NCBI GenBank assembly: GCA_947492175.1
Contig: CANLMQ010000007.1
Location: 124,001 to 188,000, forward strand
Length of the DNA stretch: 64,000 bases
Reading direction: 5' to 3'
Source: an uncultured Draconibacterium sp.
Lineage (GTDB): Bacteria > Bacteroidota > Bacteroidia > Bacteroidales > Prolixibacteraceae
The notes under the pieces were generated by a model. The model was not told where the DNA came from. It saw only the letters and a list, made by a program, of their open reading frames with translations, and did not search any database. Below, piece by piece: positions 17,669-26,604 of the stretch. Both the position numbers and the translations under genes were made by a program. How positions within the stretch are numbered: the first letter of the stretch is position 1; every line of letters starts with the position of its first letter.

Positions 17669-19885
17669 TTACAGTTTTACTTGAAATCCCAGGGAAATAA
17701 TCCGTCCGTAATCGGGATATCCCGGAACTGTTTGATATTCTTTATCAAAGATATTTTTCGCTTCTACAAAAATACGTGCTACCCGGCTTTTTCCCAAGTT
17801 ATATCCCAAAGTTGAGTCGAAGGTCAGAAAATCGCCAAGGGGCGCTTTACCAAATTCGGCAATATAGTCTTTGCTTACAAACCGATCGTTTTTGTATGAT
17901 CCGGTGTAATGAAAATATGCATTAAGATCGAAACGGTTCTTTAGGTAATTTAGACCGGTATTTGCAATAAATTGAGGCATTTCATCGTCTTCGCCCCAGC
18001 TTCCGTTGTTATCAACTTCTCCTTTCATTAATGTAAGGTTGGTAAAAAATGAGAAAGAATTCCAGAGAAGTGGAGACTTGAATTCTGTCTCAAATCCGTA
18101 GTTTCGCTTATCGGTATTTTCATACAGTTCCATTATCTCGCTTTCGCCAAGTTCAATCGTTTTCCCGCTGTAGTCAATAGCCTTATTCCGGTTTACCAGA
18201 AAAGTTGTTAAAGAGAACGTTCCTCCGTTTTTGAAATTCTTTACATATCCCAGATCGATATTTACCCGTGTTTCGTTATAGGGGGTTTCGCCCTCTGCGT
18301 TTAGTGCACCTTTTCGGGGATTTACAATTCCGGCTGCCAAAGAGAAATGCAACGATGATTGTGACGGCAATGAATACGACAGGCCGGAAGTTGCCTGCCA
18401 CACAGGCTTCTGCCACTCATCAATTATAGGATTAACTTTCGAGAACTTACCGCCGCTACCTTCAATACTAAATCCTCCCCATTCTTCATAATACTCCCGG
18501 GTTAAACGAAAACCTGCATCAACCAGCAAACGCCCAATATTGTGTTGATCGGTCACAACTCCCGAAACTGTATGTACCTCGGCCGTTTTTCCATAGTAAA
18601 AACGTTTTCCTTCCGGAGCTTTCCAGTAATTATACAGAGCTCCGAAACGCAATGTGTTGTTTTCGTTTAAAGCCAGGGCATTTATTTGATTAAGGGTAAA
18701 TTCCCAATCTGTTTCATCGTATGCTGTTATTTTACCGGTCGATAAATTCTCGTTTTGATATTTGGGATTACGATGCGCATAATTCAAATGCAGTTCGCCG
18801 CTGTATTTCCCATTTGACTTATACTTTAATTTTGATGCCAAAAGCAGGTTCTTTATCGGATCGTAAACCTCTTTCCGGTTTTTGAACTTATTATCGGCAG
18901 GTTCTATGGGTTGCACCAGCTTTCGCATTCCATCTAGGTAAAACAGGTTGGCCGACCAGCTTAACCTGTCGTTTAATTTCCAATTGAAATAACCGTGTGC
19001 ATTATAAATTTCTTCCTGTCCGTTACGATTATCAGGCCCCTGTGTCCCCGAAGCGTTGATACCTGCCCGGTAGGCGAAGTTTTCATTTCCATTTCCATAC
19101 GAAGCTCCGGTGTAGTATGTATCCATGCTTCCGTATTTGGCGAAAACATCAAGCTCGTTTTTACCCGGTTCTTTTGTTTTTACATCGATAACACCACTTA
19201 AAGCATTTAGTCCTTTTAACAAAGCAGAACTGGAACGGATTATTTGAATTTCCTCAATGTTAGAACTATTAAAAAAGTATGGCATTTCGTGAAATTCTTT
19301 CTGCCAAATGCCATTTACCGAATACGATGGATAGGGATACTTTTGCCCTCTGATTGAGAAAAATTGTTTTACCTTTCGTCCACGCGTTTCCGTCCAGCCA
19401 CCGGGAATGTATTTCATGGCATCAACCAAGGTAACAGCTCCCTGTTTTTCCATCTCTACCTCAGAAACCTTCGACAAAGTCGGTATTAGAGAGGCCTGCT
19501 CCAGCACGGGATTTTCGATTATTCTGCTCTGACTAAAGTTTCCTAAAACTACAACCTCATCAATTCGTTTATTATCCTGAACCAGTTGAATGCTTATTTT
19601 TTCATTCTTATTTTCTCGGATCACAATTTCTTTTGTTTGAGTTAAAAATCCCACCATCGATACGCTCAGTTTGTATTTTCCGGCCGGTATATTATTAAAC
19701 TGAAACTCGCCGGTATCGTTTGTAACTGTTCCGTATTCTCCGGGATTAATTACAAGGCTAACCGAGGGTAATTTTTTACCACTTTTTTCATCAACAACCA
19801 CGCCTGTTATTTGCTGAGCAATTATGGTTTGAGCCACAAAAACCAACATGCAAACGAACAAGACTCTCATCTGATTTTTCTTCAT
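17669..19885 (-). CDS. TonB-dependent receptor with carboxypeptidase-like N-terminal domain (not SusC)
   Basis: The protein has 738 residues, the size of siderophore or metal receptors and much shorter than SusC. It has a signal peptide (1 to about 24), a carboxypeptidase-regulatory-like domain (about 25 to 110, ITGVVVDEKSGKKLPSVSL), a plug (about 130 to 240, with VTLVDAMKYIPGGW, SSSALLKGLNALSGVIDVK) and a beta-barrel ending in GYPDYGRIISLGFQVKL. No SusD partner is present. The permease gene starts 9 bases downstream, so the receptor leads a five- or six-gene block. A substrate other than a polysaccharide, for example a metal chelate or another small chelated ligand, is a reasonable inference but is not shown by the sequence. 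The promoter should lie in the long gap to the right. Confidence 0.9.
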   Translation of the reverse strand: MKKNQMRVLFVCMLVFVAQTIIAQQITGVVVDEKSGKKLPSVSLVINPGEYGTVTNDTGEFQFNNIPAGKYKLSVSMVGFLTQTKEIVIRENKNEKISIQLVQDNKRIDEVVVLGNFSQSRIIENPVLEQASLIPTLSKVSEVEMEKQGAVTLVDAMKYIPGGWTETRGRKVKQFFSIRGQKYPYPSYSVNGIWQKEFHEMPYFFNSSNIEEIQIIRSSSALLKGLNALSGVIDVKTKEPGKNELDVFAKYGSMDTYYTGASYGNGNENFAYRAGINASGTQGPDNRNGQEEIYNAHGYFNWKLNDRLSWSANLFYLDGMRKLVQPIEPADNKFKNRKEVYDPIKNLLLASKLKYKSNGKYSGELHLNYAHRNPKYQNENLSTGKITAYDETDWEFTLNQINALALNENNTLRFGALYNYWKAPEGKRFYYGKTAEVHTVSGVVTDQHNIGRLLVDAGFRLTREYYEEWGGFSIEGSGGKFSKVNPIIDEWQKPVWQATSGLSYSLPSQSSLHFSLAAGIVNPRKGALNAEGETPYNETRVNIDLGYVKNFKNGGTFSLTTFLVNRNKAIDYSGKTIELGESEIMELYENTDKRNYGFETEFKSPLLWNSFSFFTNLTLMKGEVDNNGSWGEDDEMPQFIANTGLNYLKNRFDLNAYFHYTGSYKNDRFVSKDYIAEFGKAPLGDFLTFDSTLGYNLGKSRVARIFVEAKNIFDKEYQTVPGYPDYGRIISLGFQVKL

Positions 19886-20558
19886 CCTTATTACTAATTA
19901 TACACTTAATTTAGCACTTGAAATTTTGGGGACTATTGGGCCTTTTTCACTCTTTGGTACCCCCAGCTCTTCGGGCGATGGTCCCACAAATACCGACTGC
20001 TTTCCAGAAATTTTTATATGCTCTACGATCTCATTTGTATTCCATGAAACTCTCGATGTATTTTAATTATCCTTGTTTCTAAACTTGAATAATGAAAAAC
20101 TTTTTAGTTTCATCATTTCACAATCCTTTCAATTAACAAATTTAAAATTTGCTTTCAAGTATTTATATTTTACTCAAGATAAGTAAATGCAATTAGCCAC
20201 CAGCCATATCATTTTTTATTGCCCCCCCTAACAGCCTACAATACCACTCCTTAAAACAACTCTTATGTAATTATTTCTCCTGTCATATATTTATTTGAAT
20301 TCAAAAATACAACAAACACACTATTCTTCACATTATATGTTGTGTGTGGTTCTATCATACCCCCAGAAACTTTCTTTTTGTATTCAGGCCTTATCAGCCA
20401 CCCTATATTTCTGAAGATATATACACTCTTTATTTTAATCAAACCATATACAAATACAACATAGAAACTGTTTTACCACTCCCATAGTTAACCCATCCTT
20501 GTGTATAAGGGCAAAAATAAGAACTCTATCATTTTTTAAAATATTATTTCGCTATTAA
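19886..20558. other. Long AT-rich intergenic region upstream of the TonB/ABC block
   Basis: No reading frame in this stretch of about 670 bases resembles a protein on either strand. It is AT-rich with scattered C-runs (for example at 20222-20228) and no clear long repeats. It must contain the promoter of the minus-strand TonB receptor gene. I did not find a convincing pair of Bacteroidota -33/-7 elements (TTTG and TAnnTTTG) at the right spacing. One lone TAAATTTG on the minus strand near 20137-20144 lacks a well-placed -33 box. Confidence 0.5.
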
Positions 20559-20572
20559 CCGACTAAAGTCGG
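20559..20572. terminator. Short hairpin beyond the transposase remnant
   Basis: CCGAC and GTCGG form a 5-bp stem with a TAAA loop. It lies about 60 bases downstream (minus sense) of the transposase-like stop codon at 20633, followed by an AT-rich tract. It may be the end structure or terminator of the decayed insertion element, or a chance hairpin. Confidence 0.3.
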
Positions 20573-20632
20573 GATTCATAAAATTATCATCTACAACGCT
20601 CATAAATTGAGAGTTTATTTTTTAATTTCAAA

Positions 20633-20857
20633 TCAGCCCCCATTCCAATTTAACTTCATTTGCTCTGACGAACCACCAACCTGTTTCTTAAAACTCCTGT
20701 TGGTATTACGTAAAAGCTCAGTTAATTCAAGCATCCTAATCAGGTGTATTCGCACCAATGAGGCCACCACAGAAAATGTCTTCTTTGTTTGTGCTTTTTT
20801 CTGAATGACAGTCAATAAAGAAAATTCTTGAAGTTGAATATCCCCGTGGCAGAGCCA
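20633..20857 (-). mobile_element. Transposase C-terminal remnant (IS4-like)
   Basis: The minus frame encodes about 75 residues ending at 20633: LLTVIQKKAQTKKTF, then VVASLVRIHLIRMLELTELL, RNTNRSFKKQ and SSEQMKLNWNGG. The run of basic and leucine-rich helices close to the stop resembles the C-terminus of Bacteroidota IS4-family transposases. There is no start codon context and nothing of the catalytic DDE core. The first codons overlap a GC-rich imperfect hairpin at 20843-20863. It looks like the scar of an insertion that lost its 5' part. The family assignment comes from resemblance only and is moderate at best. Confidence 0.45.
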
Positions 20858-20879
20858 AGGGGAATTATGAGATTAAAAA

Positions 20880-20967
20880 CTAGCCTATAGAACTTTCTTT
20901 TCTTTTGCTTGTGCCACCAGTCAGTAAGACACCAATAACACAGAACAAAAACAAAAAACTTCTTCAT
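20880..20967 (-). pseudogene. Broken signal-peptide ORF beside the IS remnant
   Basis: An ATG at 20967 begins MKKFFVFVLCYW, a good signal-peptide start. A one-base shift gives FCVIGVLLTGGTSKRKE, a plausible lipoprotein or secretion signal ending at a TAG at 20880. Read without the shift, the frame runs on without meaning into the transposase-like remnant. This looks like the first 30 codons of a secreted protein gene that lost everything downstream. It lies directly after the DUF4998 gene (stop at 20992), so it may have been the last gene of locus 2. The evidence is short and weak. Confidence 0.3.
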
Positions 20968-20991
20968 ACTATTGATTTATTAATATTTATA

Positions 20992-23025
20992 CTAATATCC
21001 TAAACACATTAACTCCCCTGTTCCACCGGGAATGCTCAATGTATATTTCATTTTATTATCGCCCATATCTTCACCAATCATCGTAACAACGTTACCAGTT
21101 GCTCTTTCTACCATTTTTAGTTTCTTTCCTCTGTAATTGGTAAAATCAATGGTTACCGCTACAAGCTGTGCATTTTCACCGGCATCCAGAATTTTCTTAT
21201 TATCATTCACCGGATTCATAATCATAAAAAACTGATCATCTCCATTTTCAAAAAATCCGGGATCGCCACTCTTCTCCGCAGGGATAATATAGTAATACCC
21301 GATGAAAAGATCACCTTTTACATTGGTGTTATTTACTACATTATCGATTGATTCGATATAATCGTCAGTAGTATTACTCCAATCTTCAGCATCAACCGAA
21401 CTAACTCCATAAGTATAAGGTGATGCACCGTTAATCAACGTTATCTTGCTCGTTTGCAGACGAACAAGATGCTTTCCAATATTTTGGCTCTCCTTGTTAC
21501 ATGCAACAATAATATCAGTATAATCGTTATAACTGCCGGGCTTGCCATCTGTCAACAACATAGAATCACCATCACGCTGCTTCAGGCGGAAAAAAGATTG
21601 CCACTTACCACCATACACCCACGTCATCCAGTAATAGGCACGCAGTTGGCTTTCGGTAATGTTAAAGCCATTCAGCCAGCCCTGTGTATATTGTCCAAAA
21701 GCCGGGATGTTATCTCTATTACCTTCTAATCCCCACAAAGCAACAGAGCGATATTTGCTTAAACGTCCTGCAGTGCCACTAATGAATATAGGATAATTTT
21801 CATCGCTCAGAAAATAAGTATCATAGGTTAATACATCGGGCTTGCACTTTTGGGCATAATCCTTTAACTGCTGAAATGTCCATTGAGGGCCATACTGATT
21901 GTTCTGCACCAGAGCATCGGGGTAATGTGTACGTGCTACCTGGTACCATTGGTCCAGCTGGTTCACTAAAACCGCAGAATAATCCTCCTCATCGCCAAAA
22001 ATAATATTGGTCATCTGGGAGGTATAAGGCCTCTTTTTTGCTTCCAGGAAGCCATTTTGCTTTTCATAATCGGTTGGTAAAAGAGGTTCTCCTTCCCCTT
22101 TATACAAATGGCCAGAATAAGGAGCCAGCTTACGCCCCCACTGCATTTGTGGATTTGCAGCCAGCAGCTCACTTTGAAAGCCATGACAGGAATTAAATCC
22201 CAGCACATTCCAATCGGCCTGTGATACCGTGTAGGACCAGCCATCATTGGTATCATATTCGTCGCCTGTCCACACACTCAACTGTAAACCATGCTTAATA
22301 AATAATCGATTGGCATTGTATTTTGCCACCTTGGCTCCCGGTATCACATTATCATCAATACCAACCACCGCGGCCGGCGCTTGAAACTCATCAATGGCAT
22401 TATCTACCGGTTTGTATAGGGTATTATAAGTTATTGGTTGATCGAGATCAACATTATCCATCTCAATCCACTTATTTGATTGCTCTCCTTCCACCCTGAT
22501 TGTTTGAGAAGCACCTGTATTATCCTTCCACGAAAGACTTACTCCAATATCGGTTTTGTCAACAGCCTGCTCAAACCATATCAGATACTTGCCTCCTTCA
22601 TAATCCTGGTTTCTTATGGCTCTGTTTTTCAATTGCGAGATGTATTTCTCACCATAGATAGTCGTGCTCTTTTTCATTCCATGTAATTGAACACCGCTTT
22701 TATCCACCGTCATGAAAGTAAGCTCAAGCATTCCTTCGGGGAGTTCATTTTTGCTGCCAAGTAATAGCTCCAGCTCCTCCAAAGGCTCCTGTTCAGCAAC
22801 AGATACCGTCACAGACGTATCTTTCGGCTGCTTCCAACTCACAGTAATCGCCTTAACTTCCGGCTCTATCACCCGATATGTACATTTCAAACGTCCATGA
22901 CCGGGAAACATGTCCACTATTTCGATTCCGCCTGGGTTAAGAAATTCTTCCGGAATTTGTTCTTTACTACAGGTTATAAATCCAACAAAAATAAGGGCAA
23001 AAAATAAATATTTTATACGGTTCAT
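20992..23025 (-). CDS. DUF4998 lipoprotein with TIM-barrel-like hydrolase region
   Basis: The protein has 677 residues. The signal peptide ends in a lipobox with Cys at residue 19 (GFITC). Residues about 30 to 130 match DUF4998, a beta-sandwich found at the N-terminus of Bacteroidota surface proteins (FPGHGRLKCTYRV, TTIYGEKYISQLKNRAIRN). A second beta-domain is likely at about 130 to 225. The remainder reads as an alpha/beta barrel (GWSYTVSQADWNVLGFNSC, IIFGDEEDYSAV, KPDVLTYDTYFL) with a C-terminal beta-sandwich. Acidic residues in FGDEED and YDTYF could be catalytic, but no GH family is certain. Last intact gene of locus 2, 10 bases after the GH-D-like enzyme. It may be a surface-exposed hydrolase or binding protein. 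Confidence 0.75.
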   Translation of the reverse strand: MNRIKYLFFALIFVGFITCSKEQIPEEFLNPGGIEIVDMFPGHGRLKCTYRVIEPEVKAITVSWKQPKDTSVTVSVAEQEPLEELELLLGSKNELPEGMLELTFMTVDKSGVQLHGMKKSTTIYGEKYISQLKNRAIRNQDYEGGKYLIWFEQAVDKTDIGVSLSWKDNTGASQTIRVEGEQSNKWIEMDNVDLDQPITYNTLYKPVDNAIDEFQAPAAVVGIDDNVIPGAKVAKYNANRLFIKHGLQLSVWTGDEYDTNDGWSYTVSQADWNVLGFNSCHGFQSELLAANPQMQWGRKLAPYSGHLYKGEGEPLLPTDYEKQNGFLEAKKRPYTSQMTNIIFGDEEDYSAVLVNQLDQWYQVARTHYPDALVQNNQYGPQWTFQQLKDYAQKCKPDVLTYDTYFLSDENYPIFISGTAGRLSKYRSVALWGLEGNRDNIPAFGQYTQGWLNGFNITESQLRAYYWMTWVYGGKWQSFFRLKQRDGDSMLLTDGKPGSYNDYTDIIVACNKESQNIGKHLVRLQTSKITLINGASPYTYGVSSVDAEDWSNTTDDYIESIDNVVNNTNVKGDLFIGYYYIIPAEKSGDPGFFENGDDQFFMIMNPVNDNKKILDAGENAQLVAVTIDFTNYRGKKLKMVERATGNVVTMIGEDMGDNKMKYTLSIPGGTGELMCLGY

Positions 23026-23035
23026 ATCAATACAA

Positions 23036-25435
23036 TTACTTATTCAAGATTAAGGTTTTCTTTAATGGCAGCTTATTGCCCGCTGTTAACCACACCTCGG
23101 GGTTAAGCTCTTTGGCATCCGAATTCACCAAAACAACGGCTTCTATTTCTTTATTGAGCATCCACTCCTCCACCGGAAAGTAGTAGGTGTAATTACCGGT
23201 CACAACGTCTTTATGACAGACTCCCGACTCCCAGGTGTTGGCCGGGTAGGAAATACTTCGGTCGGGTGCTCCCACGCATCTGTCTCCAACTCTCAGAGCC
23301 GCATAGGCCCCTTCGTTTCCATGCTCACCATTCACTGCCACACAGATATAGGCTCCTTTCTGCATCTCATTCAATTCAAATGAGGACTTCCAGGCACTCT
23401 GCGGCTCAATTTTTGCAAAATTGGCAAACAGGTTAGAGGCTCTCCAGTGTTCACGGCTCACAGCCATTCCATTTGCATCCAATCCAATAATTTCGGTCAT
23501 ACGATCGGGAAAGTGCGGTATTTTGATGTAACGATACTTCTTGTCGGCCGGAAAATTGATTTCAATGTCATCAGCAATGAAGCCACTTACCTGATCCCAC
23601 TCTTTCAGGTCGTTTGACACAAAGGCATAGATGCCTTCTTCGGGTTCCAGGGGTTGCAGGGCATATACGTCAGGCACCTTAAGGATTAACTGACTCAGGG
23701 CAGTAGGCGCCCCCATGTCGATTCTTAAACAACCACCATTGATTCTAAAATCTTTATAACGACGACGACACACATAAAAACTGGTCGCTTCGTCCCCGTC
23801 AAACAGGTATTTATCCCAAACGCCTCTTTCCACAAAGCGGTTCTGATTAAAGAAGGCATCACGTGCGGCTTGCACTTCCGGAATATTAGTAGCGCCCGAG
23901 CGATTCAACGATCGTACTTCCAAAGCGTTGTTATCGGCTGCAAAACAGGTGGACTCATAAAGAGCCATGGCATCTGCAGGTACCGCAGCCAGCCTGGCTG
24001 TGGCCAGTTTTCGGTGCCAGTCATTCTTCATCTTGTCGCCTTCGAAATGAACATTTTCAGTTTTACCCTTCAACAAACCATTCACATTTTTTCCGTCAAG
24101 GGTGGCTGAGGTGTAGGCACCATCAATATTCTCAAGCGAAACTTTCAGATTACTCCCCGGCGCTCCCAGTAGGTTGATAACAATCGATTTATCTTTCACA
24201 TTACGCACCAACTGGTATTCGGCACCTTTCACATAAGGCTCACACTCTTCTTCTGACGATACTCTTATAAGACAAGTCTTAAAGGGCAATACCTCAATGT
24301 CGACTGATTCACCATACTCAAATGAGCCATAATAAAAATCGTTCGGATGATGTAAAAATACGTTTAAGCTTTCATTATTGTCAGCAATACCGATTTCTGC
24401 ATCCAGTGAGATGGTATAAGTTGTCGTTTCCCAGCTGTTATTTCTTAAGGTAATCAATCGCGTCTGTTCATTACCACGCGCAACAGCATAAGGCCCGTAG
24501 TTCTCTTCCGGCAGAATCTTTCCGTTAACCATAATATCGCGATATTGACGATGCAGGTTAAAAATCCGTGCCATCTTAGCATATTCGTCATCATTGAGAA
24601 GCCAGGGATTTCCATAGATCTCTGGCGCCAGAATCAGATTACGGTTAAAGGCCTGAAGAATGAGCTCGTCGTCCCAGGCATCCAAACAGGATGAGATACA
24701 AACACCATGATCTTCGGTCAATCGACTAAATCCAGGAGGAAACCCTCGAGTTAAAGCTCCGGCCCTGTGGTGAGGAGCCGTTGTTTCGTTCCAGATATGA
24801 CAATCGGTGTATGTTTCAATGCCTTCCCACAGAAACGTTGTTGCATAGGGTAAGCCTTTTTTCAACCCTAAACGGTGATTCAATAAGATTAGATCGGGAC
24901 TGTACTTCCTGCACTCCTCCATCATTTCAATAAATGCCTCTTCTTTCTCCAGTGGCAAAGGTCCACACACCTTATCAAATTTAAAGAGTTCAAACTCATA
25001 CTTACGGCATAGTTCTACCATTTCATCGATGCGCTTCTGACGTTGTTCAGGAGTATCGCCAAATCCATCTGGACCACCCCAAACTCCCAGACGAGTACCC
25101 AGCTGTTTTGCCTTTTCGTAAATCGGGTCAAAACCATTGGGAAACTGACTTTTAAATCGCTCACTTCGGGTACTTCCATAAAATTTAGCCCCGTCGATGG
25201 CACCGGCATCAAAAGCATATATATCCAGTTGCATGCCATACTCACTCTTCAACCACTCGAAGAATGCCAGGTTAATCAGGGTGTGCTCCTCAGTGGTGCC
25301 CTCGTTGGTATTATTGATCCAGGAGAAATACTGCGCACGCGCCGGAGTTCTTTCATCTGCACCGGGAAATATGTTTTGTCCCTCTATAAAATGGCAATTC
25401 AAGAATATAGAGAATATTAATATAATCTTTTTCAC
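23036..25435 (-). CDS. Clan GH-D (GH36/GH27)-like glycoside hydrolase with discoidin-type domain
   Basis: I choose the GTG at 25435 as start because it opens a signal peptide (VKKIILIFSIFLNCHFIEGQ) and because the ATG at 25486 lies inside a terminator hairpin. The protein is then 799 residues. The barrel (about 25 to 300) has the GH36/GH27 pattern: QLDIYAFDAGAIDG, FPNGFDPIYEKAKQLGTRLG, and the nucleophile block ELFKFDKVCG, with Asp at residue 154. A beta-sandwich follows, and residues about 500 to 640 resemble a coagulation-factor 5/8 type carbohydrate-binding domain (VWDKYLFDGDEATSFYV, LRIDMGAPTALSQL). Alpha-galactosidase-like retaining chemistry is typical for the clan, but the sugar is not determined. 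It is in locus 2 after the surface lipoprotein. Confidence 0.78.
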   Translation of the reverse strand: MKKIILIFSIFLNCHFIEGQNIFPGADERTPARAQYFSWINNTNEGTTEEHTLINLAFFEWLKSEYGMQLDIYAFDAGAIDGAKFYGSTRSERFKSQFPNGFDPIYEKAKQLGTRLGVWGGPDGFGDTPEQRQKRIDEMVELCRKYEFELFKFDKVCGPLPLEKEEAFIEMMEECRKYSPDLILLNHRLGLKKGLPYATTFLWEGIETYTDCHIWNETTAPHHRAGALTRGFPPGFSRLTEDHGVCISSCLDAWDDELILQAFNRNLILAPEIYGNPWLLNDDEYAKMARIFNLHRQYRDIMVNGKILPEENYGPYAVARGNEQTRLITLRNNSWETTTYTISLDAEIGIADNNESLNVFLHHPNDFYYGSFEYGESVDIEVLPFKTCLIRVSSEEECEPYVKGAEYQLVRNVKDKSIVINLLGAPGSNLKVSLENIDGAYTSATLDGKNVNGLLKGKTENVHFEGDKMKNDWHRKLATARLAAVPADAMALYESTCFAADNNALEVRSLNRSGATNIPEVQAARDAFFNQNRFVERGVWDKYLFDGDEATSFYVCRRRYKDFRINGGCLRIDMGAPTALSQLILKVPDVYALQPLEPEEGIYAFVSNDLKEWDQVSGFIADDIEINFPADKKYRYIKIPHFPDRMTEIIGLDANGMAVSREHWRASNLFANFAKIEPQSAWKSSFELNEMQKGAYICVAVNGEHGNEGAYAALRVGDRCVGAPDRSISYPANTWESGVCHKDVVTGNYTYYFPVEEWMLNKEIEAVVLVNSDAKELNPEVWLTAGNKLPLKKTLILNK

Positions 25436-25457
25436 AATTCCAGATTTATAAAAAATT

Positions 25458-25484
25458 GAGGTTGCCCGACAGTAGGACAACCTC
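25458..25484 (-). terminator. Intrinsic terminator between surface lipoprotein and enzyme genes of locus 2
   Basis: Read on the minus strand, GAGGTTGTCC and GGGCAACCTC form a 10-bp stem with one G-U pair and a 7-base loop, followed by AATTTTTTAT. This is a textbook rho-independent terminator. It lies 100 bases past the stop of the IPT/TIG protein and 22 bases before the enzyme's GTG start. It probably keeps susCD and the surface protein at higher levels than the enzymes. Confidence 0.8.
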
Positions 25485-25583
25485 ACAAATAACTACACTA
25501 AACTATTAATGTACTATAGAAATAAGTTTGTATAAAATCTACCCTGCCCTAAATCTTTTCAAGATTTTATTACAATTTTTATT

Positions 25584-26564
25584 CTATTTATATTCAATAA
25601 TCAGTGAAGCTGATTCCTCACCGGCATTAATATCATCACCAGCTTCATCACCTTCGGCCGACCATGTTTCTGCTTCACGACCATCGCCACCTTTTCCTTC
25701 TTCAATGGTGAAAATAAAGGTCATGTTACCTCCTTCAGCCCAGTCGGCATGATCGATCATTTCTTGTATAATCTCGGTTAAGTCAGCAGTTTGCTGAGCT
25801 TCACCCCTGGCATCTTTTTCTGTCCAAGGAGCCACATCCCAAAGCACATTGGCACTGGTTTTTGTTCTGCTACTAATATTAAATTTATCGGCAGTAAATT
25901 CTCCTGAATCTTTAGTTTCACCATGAATACGCAATTTCATTGGATCACTTCCTGTGTCATCACATGTAAACTGAATATATGCTTTGGTAACTACGGCACC
26001 TTTCGGAATTTCTACACCAGTAAACCTTGTACCGACATACTGGTAGCCAAAATCTGCATCAATATCACCTAACTCAAGATCACTACTAGTTAATTCCATA
26101 AAACCAGCAGGAGTACTAAGGTAATCTTCTTCTGCTTCTTCTGCATCATTATTAACGCCAGTTAAATGAATGGTCAATAGATTCTCTTTAATTGTAAAAC
26201 TTGGTCCCTGAACTTTAGTAGCAGTACCCACCTGTACAAAAACCGGCCCGGAAGAAGCTCCCAAAGGTACAGTTGTAATTAAAGATGTTGTTGTTCCACC
26301 GGTTACTTCAGCCTCCACATCGCCGAAAAATACTTTATTTTCAACAGTAATAGCACTGAAATTTTTTCCGGTAATTGTAACAGCAGTACCAGCAGTACCC
26401 TCTGAAATACTTAAAGAAGTAATTGATGCTGGTGGCATCTCCCCAGGTCCATCCTCATCACTACAACTTACAACTAACGTCATTATTAGAATACCGGCAA
26501 ATAAAGTAGCCAATAATGATCTGAAAGCTGATTGTTTCATTTTAAATTCACTTTGTTTTTTCAT
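25584..26564 (-). CDS. IPT/TIG-domain surface lipoprotein, putative glycan-binding protein
   Basis: The protein has 326 residues, with a lipoprotein signal ending LVVSC (Cys 34) followed by acidic residues that favour surface export in Bacteroidota. Residues about 45 to 125 form an IPT/TIG immunoglobulin-like fold (ITSLSISEGTAGTAVTITGK). The C-terminal 200 residues are an all-beta domain with VTKAYIQFTCDDTGSDPMKL, resembling the DNRLRE-type modules of surface proteins. Position directly after SusD and this architecture fit a SusE/F-like surface glycan-binding protein. No catalytic motif is visible. It is separated from the hydrolases by the terminator at 25458. Confidence 0.8.
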   Translation of the reverse strand: MKKQSEFKMKQSAFRSLLATLFAGILIMTLVVSCSDEDGPGEMPPASITSLSISEGTAGTAVTITGKNFSAITVENKVFFGDVEAEVTGGTTTSLITTVPLGASSGPVFVQVGTATKVQGPSFTIKENLLTIHLTGVNNDAEEAEEDYLSTPAGFMELTSSDLELGDIDADFGYQYVGTRFTGVEIPKGAVVTKAYIQFTCDDTGSDPMKLRIHGETKDSGEFTADKFNISSRTKTSANVLWDVAPWTEKDARGEAQQTADLTEIIQEMIDHADWAEGGNMTFIFTIEEGKGGDGREAETWSAEGDEAGDDINAGEESASLIIEYK

Positions 26565-26604
26565 GATTAAAATTTTAAAATTTAGTAAAATATTAACTCG
26601 TTAA

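Noticed and set aside
20137..20144. Bacteroidota -7 element TAAATTTG on the minus strand
   Set aside because: No TTTG box lies at the expected 19-21 base spacing, so it is not listed as a promoter.
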